Of a stretch of 5,877 nt of DNA, positions 1-5,530 are shown piece after piece. This stretch comes from Candidatus Egaibacter danicus (GTDB taxonomy: Bacteria; Pseudomonadota; Gammaproteobacteria; Burkholderiales; Burkholderiaceae), in the NCBI GenBank assembly GCA_011391115.1, contig JAABRC010000133.1, positions 1 through 5,877 on the forward strand, written 5' to 3'. How positions within the stretch are numbered: the first letter of the stretch is position 1; each line of letters begins with the position of its first letter. A program made the position numbers and the translations under genes. The notes below the pieces were generated by a model that did not search any database, was not told the DNA's origin, and was given only the letters and a program-made list of their open reading frames with translations.

Positions 1-1007
1 ATGGCAGCACGGTCTGAACGGGTAAAACGCTCGGCCAGCTCTTCGCTGACCAGTTCGGCGTCTGTCTTGCCGATGATGTCCGATGCCGGCAATCCCATAT
101 AGGTTTCGAAAGCCGAATTGCAGGCCAGGTAAATGCCTTTTGTGCATTTCAGCCAGACCCGGTCTGGGATGGTCTGAATCAGGGTATTGAGCAGTACCTG
201 ATTCATCAGGGCAGTTTCAACGGCCTTCTTGCGTGCCGTGATGTTGCGCCCAACGCCGCGATAACCCGCAAATTCCCCCTCACTGTCGAAAATGGGTTGC
301 CCGCTGACCGAGAACCAGTAATTGCCAATGATGGGGTGGTGGCGCTGGATCTCAAAATCCTGAAAGGGCTGGTAGGCATACAGCAGGGCACGATGCACCT
401 CCCAATCGGCCTCAGTCAGGTTGAGCGAACCCATTTCCCAACGGGTTCTCCCCGCCGCAAATTCACTGGGCAGCCCCGACTTTTCAACACTGCCTTCATA
501 ACGGGAAAATCGGAAATCCGCGTCCTGCTCCCAATACCAGTCGGCCGAAAGCTCGGTCAGGCTGCGAAAACGCTGTTCGCTCTCCCGCAGGCGTTCCTGG
601 ATCTGGCGACGCTGGGTAATGTCCTCAACGGTACCTTCGTAAAACAGAATCTCGCCCTTGCCGTCATAGACGGCATGGGCATGTTCACGCACCCAGATCC
701 GCTCGCGGGTCTTATGGCGATAGACCTCGGAAACAAAATCGATGACTCGTCCCTTGGACGACATCAACGCCATGAATTCGTAGCGCCGATGGGGCAGCAC
801 GTACCACTCCTTGGCAATGTCGCGAACCCCGTCCAGCATGGCGGGCTCGGACCCATAGCCATTCATGCGCACCAGCGCAGCGTTAGCCCGCAGTTGCCTG
901 CCGTCAGGCGTCGTCCGGTAGGCCCCGATTGGCAACAAGTCAAACAGCGACGAGAAGTCGTCTTCGGATTCGGATTCCGAATTCAAGGCGAATTGCGACT
1001 TCATCAT
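1..1007 (-). CDS. Multi-PAS sensory/signalling protein, N-terminal part (gene runs off the left edge)
   Basis: The reading frame stays open to the window edge, giving 335 residues of a soluble protein without signal peptide or membrane segment. Three PAS-type sensor modules can be read: about residues 21-130 (ending in EGTVEDITQRRQ, a typical PAS/PAC end followed by the helical linker RLRESEQRFRSL), about 147-260 (opening DWYWEQDADFRF, ending GVGRNITARKK), and a third from about 275 (IPDRVWLK, then the S-box-like ASDIIGKTDAELV) that continues past the edge. In this family such tandem PAS domains feed a histidine kinase, GGDEF or GGDEF-EAL output. The output domain is not visible, so I cannot choose. 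The start is uncertain: two adjacent ATGs (1007 and 1004) lack a clear Shine-Dalgarno, and I found no better in-frame start just upstream. It follows aotP on the same strand after 98 bp, so it may be co-transcribed, but a role in amino-acid sensing is only inference. Confidence 0.85.
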   Translation of the reverse strand, partial: MMKSQFALNSESESEDDFSSLFDLLPIGAYRTTPDGRQLRANAALVRMNGYGSEPAMLDGVRDIAKEWYVLPHRRYEFMALMSSKGRVIDFVSEVYRHKTRERIWVREHAHAVYDGKGEILFYEGTVEDITQRRQIQERLRESEQRFRSLTELSADWYWEQDADFRFSRYEGSVEKSGLPSEFAAGRTRWEMGSLNLTEADWEVHRALLYAYQPFQDFEIQRHHPIIGNYWFSVSGQPIFDSEGEFAGYRGVGRNITARKKAVETALMNQVLLNTLIQTIPDRVWLKCTKGIYLACNSAFETYMGLPASDIIGKTDAELVSEELAERFTRSDRAA

Positions 1008-1039
1008 GTCGGAGTTGTGAGGGCGTTTTGGGTGGGCGG

Positions 1040-1107
1040 AGACTGAATCTCTACAGTCTAACTGAGGGCGGTTTGCCCAGAAAAGGACTTATTCCCGGAT
1101 TCAGTCT
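1040..1107. repeat. Perfect 10-bp inverted repeat in the aotP / PAS-gene spacer
   Basis: AGACTGAATC at 1040-1049 is the exact reverse complement of GATTCAGTCT at 1098-1107. The 48-nt interval holds a further CAGTCT at 1054-1059, which can pair with 1040-1045 as a competing 6-bp hairpin, and a small GGGC/GCCC hairpin at 1066-1078. The outer arm overlaps the aotP stop codon (1106-1108). No T-run follows on the minus strand, so this is not a standard intrinsic terminator. It could be an RNA structure at the operon end or a binding site upstream of the PAS gene. Function unknown. Confidence 0.5.
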
Positions 1108-1882
1108 ATTTCAGGCTACCCGACAGAAATTGGGCCAAACGCTCGCTTTTGGGCTGGCTCAGCACCTGCGCCGGGATGCCCTGTTCTTCGATTTTTCCCT
1201 GGTGCAGAAAAATCAGGTGGTTGGCCACTTCCCGGGCAAAACCCATTTCATGGGTCACTACGACCATGGTTCGGCCCTCCGACGCCAGTTTTTGCATCAC
1301 GCGCAAGACTTCTGACACCAGTTCAGGATCCAGCGCACTGGTTGGTTCGTCAAACAGCATGACCTCCGGCTCCATGGCCAGCGACCGGGCAATGGCGACG
1401 CGTTGCTGCTGGCCGCCACTCATATGGGCCGGGTAACGGTCTTCCATATTGGGTAAATCAACCAGAGCCAGGTATTTGCGAGCCCGTGCGACGGCTTCGT
1501 CACGGCTGATACCCAGTACGTGAACGGGCGATTCGATGATGTTTTGCAGCACCGTCATATGGGCCCAGAGGTTGAAGTGCTGGAACACCATAGCCAGCTT
1601 GGTGCGCATGCGCTGCAGCTGTTTCACATCGACCGCGTTGAGCTCAGCATTTTTGCCGGGGGCCAGCTTCAACTCTTCTCCAGCCACAATAATCCGGCCC
1701 TGATTGGGTTTTTCAAGCAGGTTGATGCAGCGCAGGAATGTACTTTTGCCCGAACCCGAGCTGCCAATGATGCTGATCACGTCGCCAGCCCGAGCCTCCA
1801 GTGAAACACCCTTGAGAACTTCGTTCTGGCCGAACTTCTTGTGAATGTCGATAGCCTGGAGCTTCAGTGGTGCGGTGGTCAT
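1106..1882 (-). CDS. aotP: Basic amino-acid ABC transporter ATP-binding protein (HisP/AotP type)
   Basis: This cytoplasmic ATPase powers the importer; two copies are expected to dock on the AotQ-AotM permease pair. All ABC motifs are intact in 258 residues, the usual length for the polar amino-acid family: Walker [10 protein letters not shown] at 40-48, Q-loop Gln101 followed by [10 protein letters not shown], signature MSGGQQQR at 154-161, Walker B VMLFDEP at 174-180, D-loop SALD at 182-185 and switch His211 in [10 protein letters not shown]. The FNLW segment, the HQGKIEEQG stretch and the C-terminus SGSLK closely resemble enteric HisP, pointing to the His/Arg/Orn/Lys branch rather than glutamine or glutamate ATPases. 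The ATG is 30 nt after aotO, with a weak GAGAAG at 1892-1897, nine nt upstream. It is the last transporter gene of the operon. Substrate class is inferred from homology and context; hisP would be an equally common label. Confidence 0.93.
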   Translation of the reverse strand: MTTAPLKLQAIDIHKKFGQNEVLKGVSLEARAGDVISIIGSSGSGKSTFLRCINLLEKPNQGRIIVAGEELKLAPGKNAELNAVDVKQLQRMRTKLAMVFQHFNLWAHMTVLQNIIESPVHVLGISRDEAVARARKYLALVDLPNMEDRYPAHMSGGQQQRVAIARSLAMEPEVMLFDEPTSALDPELVSEVLRVMQKLASEGRTMVVVTHEMGFAREVANHLIFLHQGKIEEQGIPAQVLSQPKSERLAQFLSGSLK

Positions 1883-1912
1883 GATGGGCAGCTTCTCGGG
1901 AAAATAGGTTTT

Positions 1913-3040
1913 CTAGGCGCTCAACAGGTAGCCGGTCCGGAAGGGTTTGCTGCCGGCGATATTGGCGAGGTCATCGTTGGCGATGACGTAGCGGTCACGC
2001 AACCGGGCATACATCACGCCTGCGACTTCTGCACGTGCGCTGTAGGTGGTGTTGGCAATGGGGTCAATGACTTCAGCCACCAGGTCACCCACATTCAGGC
2101 GATCGCCTGGCTTTGCTGCGAACACCACCATCCCCGGGACCGGTGACTTGACGGTTTGCGAACCTGCCAGCGGGGTGGCCTCGCACTTTGGCGACGGAAG
2201 GGCGGGCGCCATTCCCGCTACCAGGCCTGCGTGCTGAAGGTAGCCAAAAATGGCCTGCGCATCAGCACGTCCCCATTCATGGCTGACATCGGCTTCACCA
2301 CGCAGTTCGACTGTGGTGGTGGCGCAGGCCTGTGGAATAGGCCGCTCCGGCCGCAATTCGGCCACTCTTTCGGCGAGCTGCCACCAAAGACCGGACAGAC
2401 ATTCATCAAATGACAGGCCACCTGAATTCTTGGCCAGCAGAACGGCTTCAGCACCGAGCAGGCGGGCAAGTGGCTCCAGCTGGGGCCAGCAGGGGTTTTC
2501 GGTGTAGAGGTGCAGGGCGGCTTCGCAATCGCAATGCAGGTCCAGCACGATGTCGGCGTCGAACGACAGGCTGACAAGACGTTTGCGCAGGCTTTGCAGT
2601 TCGGTAGCGGGTACCCATTGCTCGACAAATGAACGCACAGTTTCACGGATTATTTGCACGTTCTCCAGCGGGTCCTGCCCGAGCTTGTCACGTACCACGG
2701 GTAATACGACCGCACATAAATCAGGGTAGTGCCGGTTGAAGTTCTCCGAAGTGCCCAGCTCAAATCGCCCCATGGGTTTGTGATCCAGCCGCTGCGCCAG
2801 ACCGATGGGGTTGGCGACCGGCACCAGAATGATTTCACCCTGAATCTGGCCCTCCCGCTGCGCACGCTCCAGCAGCACGCGCAGGTGGTGGGCTGCCAGC
2901 ATGCCGGGCAATTCCTCTGCGTGCAGGCTGGCCTGAATGTAGGCTTTGGGCCGGGCGCCTGGCGTGCCGAAATGCAGGCTGGTCAGGGTTTTCTGGCTGC
3001 CTAGACTTTGAGAGAGGAGGGCGTAGTCAATGCGTTGCAT
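1913..3040 (-). CDS. aotO: AotO-like M14-family zinc hydrolase (succinylglutamate desuccinylase/aspartoacylase superfamily)
   Basis: A 375-residue protein without signal peptide or membrane segments, hence probably cytoplasmic. Zinc-site residues of the AstE/AspA group of M14 metallohydrolases are visible: HAEE with His40 and Glu43 as ligands, and His169 in VLDLHCD as the third. ANPIG (76-80), Arg84 and NFNRHYPD (Asn102-Arg103) match the substrate-binding blocks, and Glu245 in TTTVELRG matches the catalytic glutamate. From about residue 298 a C-terminal beta-rich domain (KSPVPGMVVFAAKPGD, then VGDLVAEVIDP) resembles the lipoyl/barrel-like tail of this superfamily. Residues 110-160 form a helical insert between the NR block and the third ligand. 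AotO sits at the same place in the P. aeruginosa aot operon; to my knowledge its reaction is not established. The ATG is 5 nt after aotM with no evident Shine-Dalgarno, suggesting translational coupling. Hydrolysis of an N-acylated or peptide-linked basic amino acid is inference. Confidence 0.88.
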   Translation of the reverse strand: MQRIDYALLSQSLGSQKTLTSLHFGTPGARPKAYIQASLHAEELPGMLAAHHLRVLLERAQREGQIQGEIILVPVANPIGLAQRLDHKPMGRFELGTSENFNRHYPDLCAVVLPVVRDKLGQDPLENVQIIRETVRSFVEQWVPATELQSLRKRLVSLSFDADIVLDLHCDCEAALHLYTENPCWPQLEPLARLLGAEAVLLAKNSGGLSFDECLSGLWWQLAERVAELRPERPIPQACATTTVELRGEADVSHEWGRADAQAIFGYLQHAGLVAGMAPALPSPKCEATPLAGSQTVKSPVPGMVVFAAKPGDRLNVGDLVAEVIDPIANTTYSARAEVAGVMYARLRDRYVIANDDLANIAGSKPFRTGYLLSA

Positions 3041-3045
3041 GGCAA

Positions 3046-3759
3046 TCAGTTTTTGCGTGGTGCCAGATGAGCCAGGAAATGGCGTTCCGCCAGTTTGAAG
3101 ACACCGATCAGGCAGAACGTGGCCAGCAGATAGATGGCCGCCGCAGCCAGGTACGCCTCAAACGGCAAGTAGAAGTCTGAATAGATTCGGCTGGCTGCGG
3201 CTGTCACGTCCAGCATGGCGGGCACGGCGCTGGCCAGACTGGTGCTTTGCAGCATCATGACAACTTCGTTGCTGTAGGCGGGCAACGTACGGCGCATGGC
3301 GCTGGGAAGTACAACCCGCCGCATGACCTGAAAGCGGTTCATGCCAAAGGCCTGCGCTGCCTCAATTTCACCGGCGTTGGTTTCCCGGATGGAGCCCGCC
3401 AGCATTTCGGCGGTGTAGCCAGCGGTATTCAGGCTGAAAGCGAGCAGGGCACAAAAGAACGGGTCCTTGAAATGCGTCCAGGGCCAGACGTCGTCCCAGC
3501 GCGCCTGGATCCATTCGAGTTGTCCCAGTCCGTAATAGATCAGATAAACCTGCAGCAGCAGGGGGGTGCCACGAATCACAAAGGTATAGGCGCCAACCAG
3601 ACGCTGCAACAAAACGCTGCGCCCGGTGAGCATCAACGCGAACACCAGTGCGAAGATGCCGCCCAAAGCCAGTGAAGAGAACAGGAGCACCAGCGTGGTG
3701 ACGATCCCTTCTCCATACATCGACAGGCTTTCGGGACGGAAAATGACTTCCCAGTTCAT
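3046..3759 (-). CDS. aotM: Basic amino-acid ABC transporter permease (HisM/AotM type)
   Basis: A 237-residue inner-membrane permease with about five hydrophobic segments (roughly 17-45, 52-78, 100-120, 160-186 and 203-225). The conserved TM2 block RGTPLLLQ is at 63-70. The cytoplasmic EAA loop that contacts the ATPase, EAAQAFGMNRFQVMRRVVLP, is at 133-152 and keeps the central glycine and terminal LP. Length and the HisM-like WxxxxHFKDPFF stretch (94-102) fit the HisM member of a HisQM heterodimer. The ATG directly abuts the aotQ stop (TAGATG, zero gap). A GGAG at 3770-3773 inside the aotQ coding end lies ten nt upstream, so translation is probably coupled. The substrate is taken from the operon and binding protein, since permeases of this family are poor guides to substrate. 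Confidence 0.92.
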   Translation of the reverse strand: MNWEVIFRPESLSMYGEGIVTTLVLLFSSLALGGIFALVFALMLTGRSVLLQRLVGAYTFVIRGTPLLLQVYLIYYGLGQLEWIQARWDDVWPWTHFKDPFFCALLAFSLNTAGYTAEMLAGSIRETNAGEIEAAQAFGMNRFQVMRRVVLPSAMRRTLPAYSNEVVMMLQSTSLASAVPAMLDVTAAASRIYSDFYLPFEAYLAAAAIYLLATFCLIGVFKLAERHFLAHLAPRKN

Positions 3760-4446
3760 CTAGAACTCACTCCGCTTGGTACCCAGGCTGTAGCGTGCGT
3801 TGAGTTTGCGCAGCACCACCAGTGAAACCCATGTGTAAATCAGGAACAGCCCGGCGGTGAACAGGAAAAAAGCAAACGGGGATCGGGTGGCCGCGCTCGC
3901 CTGTTTGGACAGGTAGGTCATCTCCTGCAGCCCGATCAGGCTGACCAGTGCGGTGGCCTTGATCAGCACCAGCCAGTTGTTGGTAAACCCGGGTAACGCA
4001 TACCGTACCATCTGGGGAGCGGTAATGCGCAAAAAAACCTGTCGGGGATTCATGCCAAAGGCTGCCCCCGCCTCAAACTGACCTCGGGGAATGGCCAGAA
4101 TGGCCCCGCGGAACGTCTCGGTCATGTAGGCGCCGTAAATGAAACCCAGCGTCAGCACGCCTGCGGTAAACGGGTTGATGTCGGGCGTGACATCGCTGCC
4201 TAGCGCCTCCAGCAAATTGTTCAGGCCGATGCTGCCGCCATAAAAGACCAGCAGCATCAACACCAGATCAGGAATGCCGCGGATGATGGTGGTGTAAACG
4301 GTAGCCAGACCGACCAATGGCGGTTTGCCAGAGAGTTTGGCGGCGGCACCGATCAGCCCCAGGATTGTGGCGACCACCAGAGCCGCCAGCGACACGGCAA
4401 CTGTAAGCAGGGCGCCGTAGAGGATGGACGAGTAGTAAGCGCTCAA
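3760..4446 (-). CDS. aotQ: Basic amino-acid ABC transporter permease (HisQ/AotQ type), TTG start
   Basis: A 228-residue inner-membrane permease, the HisQ-like partner of AotM. Hydrophobic segments lie at about 10-36, 46-72, 93-112, 154-178 and 191-212. The TM2 block RGIPDLVLMLLVFYGG (56-71) and the EAA loop EAGAAFGMNPRQVFLRITAPQ (125-145) are clear, with the loop's usual LP replaced by AP. The start codon is TTG (4446-4444), preceded six nt upstream by a weak GGA within CTGGAT. No in-frame ATG lies in the short open stretch upstream, and the N-terminus aligns with HisQ proteins from here. Its translation start is about 50 nt beyond the T-tract of the terminator following aotJ, so expression should depend on readthrough or on a promoter I do not see. 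Its stop codon abuts the aotM ATG. Confidence 0.9.
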   Translation of the reverse strand: MSAYYSSILYGALLTVAVSLAALVVATILGLIGAAAKLSGKPPLVGLATVYTTIIRGIPDLVLMLLVFYGGSIGLNNLLEALGSDVTPDINPFTAGVLTLGFIYGAYMTETFRGAILAIPRGQFEAGAAFGMNPRQVFLRITAPQMVRYALPGFTNNWLVLIKATALVSLIGLQEMTYLSKQASAATRSPFAFFLFTAGLFLIYTWVSLVVLRKLNARYSLGTKRSEF

Positions 4447-4494
4447 AAGATATCCAGGTGGAAAGCCGGAAAGAGAGCCAACGGGAAGAGAGCT
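4447..4494 (-). other. Pyrimidine-rich leader of aotQ with a tandem repeat
   Basis: Between the terminator T-tract and the aotQ TTG the transcribed strand is strongly C/U-rich and contains two near-copies of GCTCTCTTnCC (in plus coordinates about 4482-4493 and 4466-4477). No convincing promoter was seen here. It is either spacer or a target for an RNA-binding factor; no function can be assigned. Confidence 0.35.
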
Positions 4495-4549
4495 AAAAAA
4501 ACAACCGATGGGCAGGGTGTCGCAGTGATGGACACCCCAGCCACATCGG
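4495..4549 (-). terminator. Intrinsic terminator / attenuator between aotJ and aotQ
   Basis: On the minus strand the 5' arm (4549 down to 4531) and the 3' arm (4521 down to 4505) pair as CCGATG, GGC and GGGTGTC with their complements. That gives 16 base pairs broken by one bulged T and a small internal mismatch, closing a 9-nt loop. It is followed directly by TTGTTTTTTT (down to 4495). The hairpin begins about 15 nt after the aotJ stop. This is a textbook Rho-independent terminator in the direction of the operon. Because four transporter genes without an obvious promoter follow, it most likely reduces rather than abolishes downstream transcription. Confidence 0.85.
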
Positions 4550-4563
4550 CAGATTGGTGATGT

Positions 4564-5331
4564 TTACTTGCCGTAAACGTCGATCTTGAAGTACTTGTCG
4601 TTGATCTTCTTGTAAGTGCCGTTGGCGCGAATGGCCTTGATGGCACCGTTCAATTCGCCCTTCAGAGCCGCGTCGCCTTTACGAATGGCAAAACCAGCGC
4701 CTGTTCCGAAGTATTTTGGAATGTACAGTTCGGGCCCGACCAGGCCGTAGTCCTTGCCTTCGGGCTTGCTCAAGAAGCCGCCTTGCACTTCCAGCACGTC
4801 AGCCACGGTACCGTCAAGACGGCCAGCCTTGATGTCCAGATAGACCTGGTCTTGCGCTTCATAGGGCGTCACCACCACCCCGGCTTTTTTCAGCTCGGCG
4901 TTGGCATATTTTTCCTGGGTGCTGCCTTTGAGGACACCAATCTTCTTGCCTTTGAGCGAGGCCAGGTCGGTGAACTTGATGTCGTTCTTGACGACGATCT
5001 TGCTGGGCGTGTTGTAGTATTTGTCGGTGAAGTCAACCACTTTCAGGCGATCTTCCGTGATGGACATGGAACTGATGATCACGTCATATTTTTTGGCCTG
5101 CAAACCGGGGATCATGCTGTCCCACACCTGTTCAACAAATACGCACTTGCGTTTGACTTGCTCGCATACGGCGTTGGCAATGTCCACGTCAAAGCCGGTG
5201 GGTTTGCCATCGGGAGTCTTGAATGTGAATGGCTCATAAGTGGGGTCAATGGCCACTTTCAGTTCTTTGGCCTGTGCCATGGCGGCAACGGACAAGGATG
5301 TCATGGCAATTGCCAAAATCACTTTTTTCAT
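4564..5331 (-). CDS. aotJ: Periplasmic basic amino-acid binding protein (HisJ/ArgT/AotJ type)
   Basis: A 255-residue SBP_bac_3 solute-binding protein that delivers ligand to AotQM. An N-terminal signal peptide (MKK, then hydrophobic to AMAQA, cleavage near 19-21) sends it to the periplasm. The family signature GFDVDIANAV is at 47-56. Cys56 and Cys63 match the disulfide of HisJ/LAO proteins. Ligand-site equivalents are present: Asp29 and Tyr32 (D..Y of DPTYEPF), Trp70 where LAO has Phe, Ser88 and Ser90 (SSMSI), Arg95, Thr138-Gln139 and Asp178. The Asp29/Tyr32/Trp70 set favours Arg, Orn, Lys or His. The C-terminus DVYGK resembles the DVYGG end of enteric HisJ. I chose the ATG at 5331 because it starts a normal signal peptide six nt after AAGGA (5338-5342). 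An in-frame ATG at 5367 would add 12 residues. It is the promoter-proximal gene of the operon and is followed by a terminator. Confidence 0.94.
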   Translation of the reverse strand: MKKVILAIAMTSLSVAAMAQAKELKVAIDPTYEPFTFKTPDGKPTGFDVDIANAVCEQVKRKCVFVEQVWDSMIPGLQAKKYDVIISSMSITEDRLKVVDFTDKYYNTPSKIVVKNDIKFTDLASLKGKKIGVLKGSTQEKYANAELKKAGVVVTPYEAQDQVYLDIKAGRLDGTVADVLEVQGGFLSKPEGKDYGLVGPELYIPKYFGTGAGFAIRKGDAALKGELNGAIKAIRANGTYKKINDKYFKIDVYGK

Positions 5332-5337
5332 CTGTTT

Positions 5338-5342
5338 TCCTT
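5338..5342 (-). promoter_or_regulatory. Ribosome binding site deciding the aotJ start
   Basis: AAGGA on the minus strand lies six nt before the ATG at 5331 and supports the start that gives a conventional signal peptide. A competing GGGAG (5375-5379) lies seven nt before the in-frame ATG at 5367. Confidence 0.65.
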
Positions 5343-5433
5343 GAAGCAAAAAAATCATTCTAGCCATTTAATTTCTCCCAAAACCTAGCGTTTCTACTGT
5401 CGTCGTCCGTGTCCCGGCGTGCAGGGCGGCCGA

Positions 5434-5462
5434 TTGCACAGGCTGGAAAATATCTTTATAGT
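5434..5462 (+). promoter_or_regulatory. Predicted sigma70 promoter for the monooxygenase gene
   Basis: A -35-like TTGCAC (5434-5439) and a -10-like TATAGT (5457-5462) are separated by exactly 17 bp, with an A/T-rich stretch just before the -10. Matches to consensus are 4/6 and 5/6. Transcription would start near 5469, leaving a leader of about 60 nt before the ATG at 5531. Confidence 0.5.
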
Positions 5463-5477
5463 TGCATGCGCAACCAA
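5449..5477 (-). promoter_or_regulatory. Weak candidate promoter for the aot operon
   Basis: On the minus strand TTGGTT (5477-5472) and GATATT (5454-5449) have a 17-bp spacing, but only 3/6 and 4/6 consensus matches. It overlaps the plus-strand promoter, so the two genes could compete for polymerase. It would give a leader of about 110 nt before the aotJ ATG. Other placements in the spacer are possible. Confidence 0.22.
5461..5474. promoter_or_regulatory. Palindrome at the predicted monooxygenase start site, possible operator
   Basis: GTTGC at 5461-5465 and GCAAC at 5470-5474 form a 5-bp inverted repeat around ATGC. It overlaps the end of the plus-strand -10 and the expected start site, and also the spacer of the weak minus-strand promoter. 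The position suits a repressor site for either gene, but the arms are short and no known regulator motif is recognised. Confidence 0.3.
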
Positions 5478-5530
5478 TTGAGGTCACATTTTGTCGGCCC
5501 TGTTACACCTCCCACATCAGAAAGGTCCAC

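Noticed and set aside
1066..1078. Short GGGC/GCCC hairpin after aotP as a terminator
   Set aside because: The stem is only four base pairs and no T-tract follows on the minus strand.
297..1315. Plus-strand open frames (297-1046 and 929-1315)
   Set aside because: They are antisense to the PAS protein and aotP, which show clear domain motifs. Their translations show no recognisable family and they lack ribosome sites.
3338..4062. Direct 14-bp repeat TTCATGCCAAAGGC at 3338-3351 and 4049-4062
   Set aside because: Both copies encode the conserved AFGMN of the EAA loop in the two paralogous permeases. Protein homology explains it.
4443..4646. Minus-strand 67-codon frame bridging the end of aotJ and the start of aotQ
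   Set aside because: It begins inside the aotJ coding end in another frame and runs through the terminator hairpin. Its composition is low in complexity and no ribosome site was seen.
5479..5496. TCACA / TGTGA half-site near 5484 as a CRP site
   Set aside because: Only one half of the palindrome is present; the partner half does not match.
5332..5530. ArgR-type box upstream of aotJ
   Set aside because: Looked for because the P. aeruginosa operon is ArgR-controlled. No convincing match to the E. coli or Pseudomonas ArgR patterns was seen by eye.
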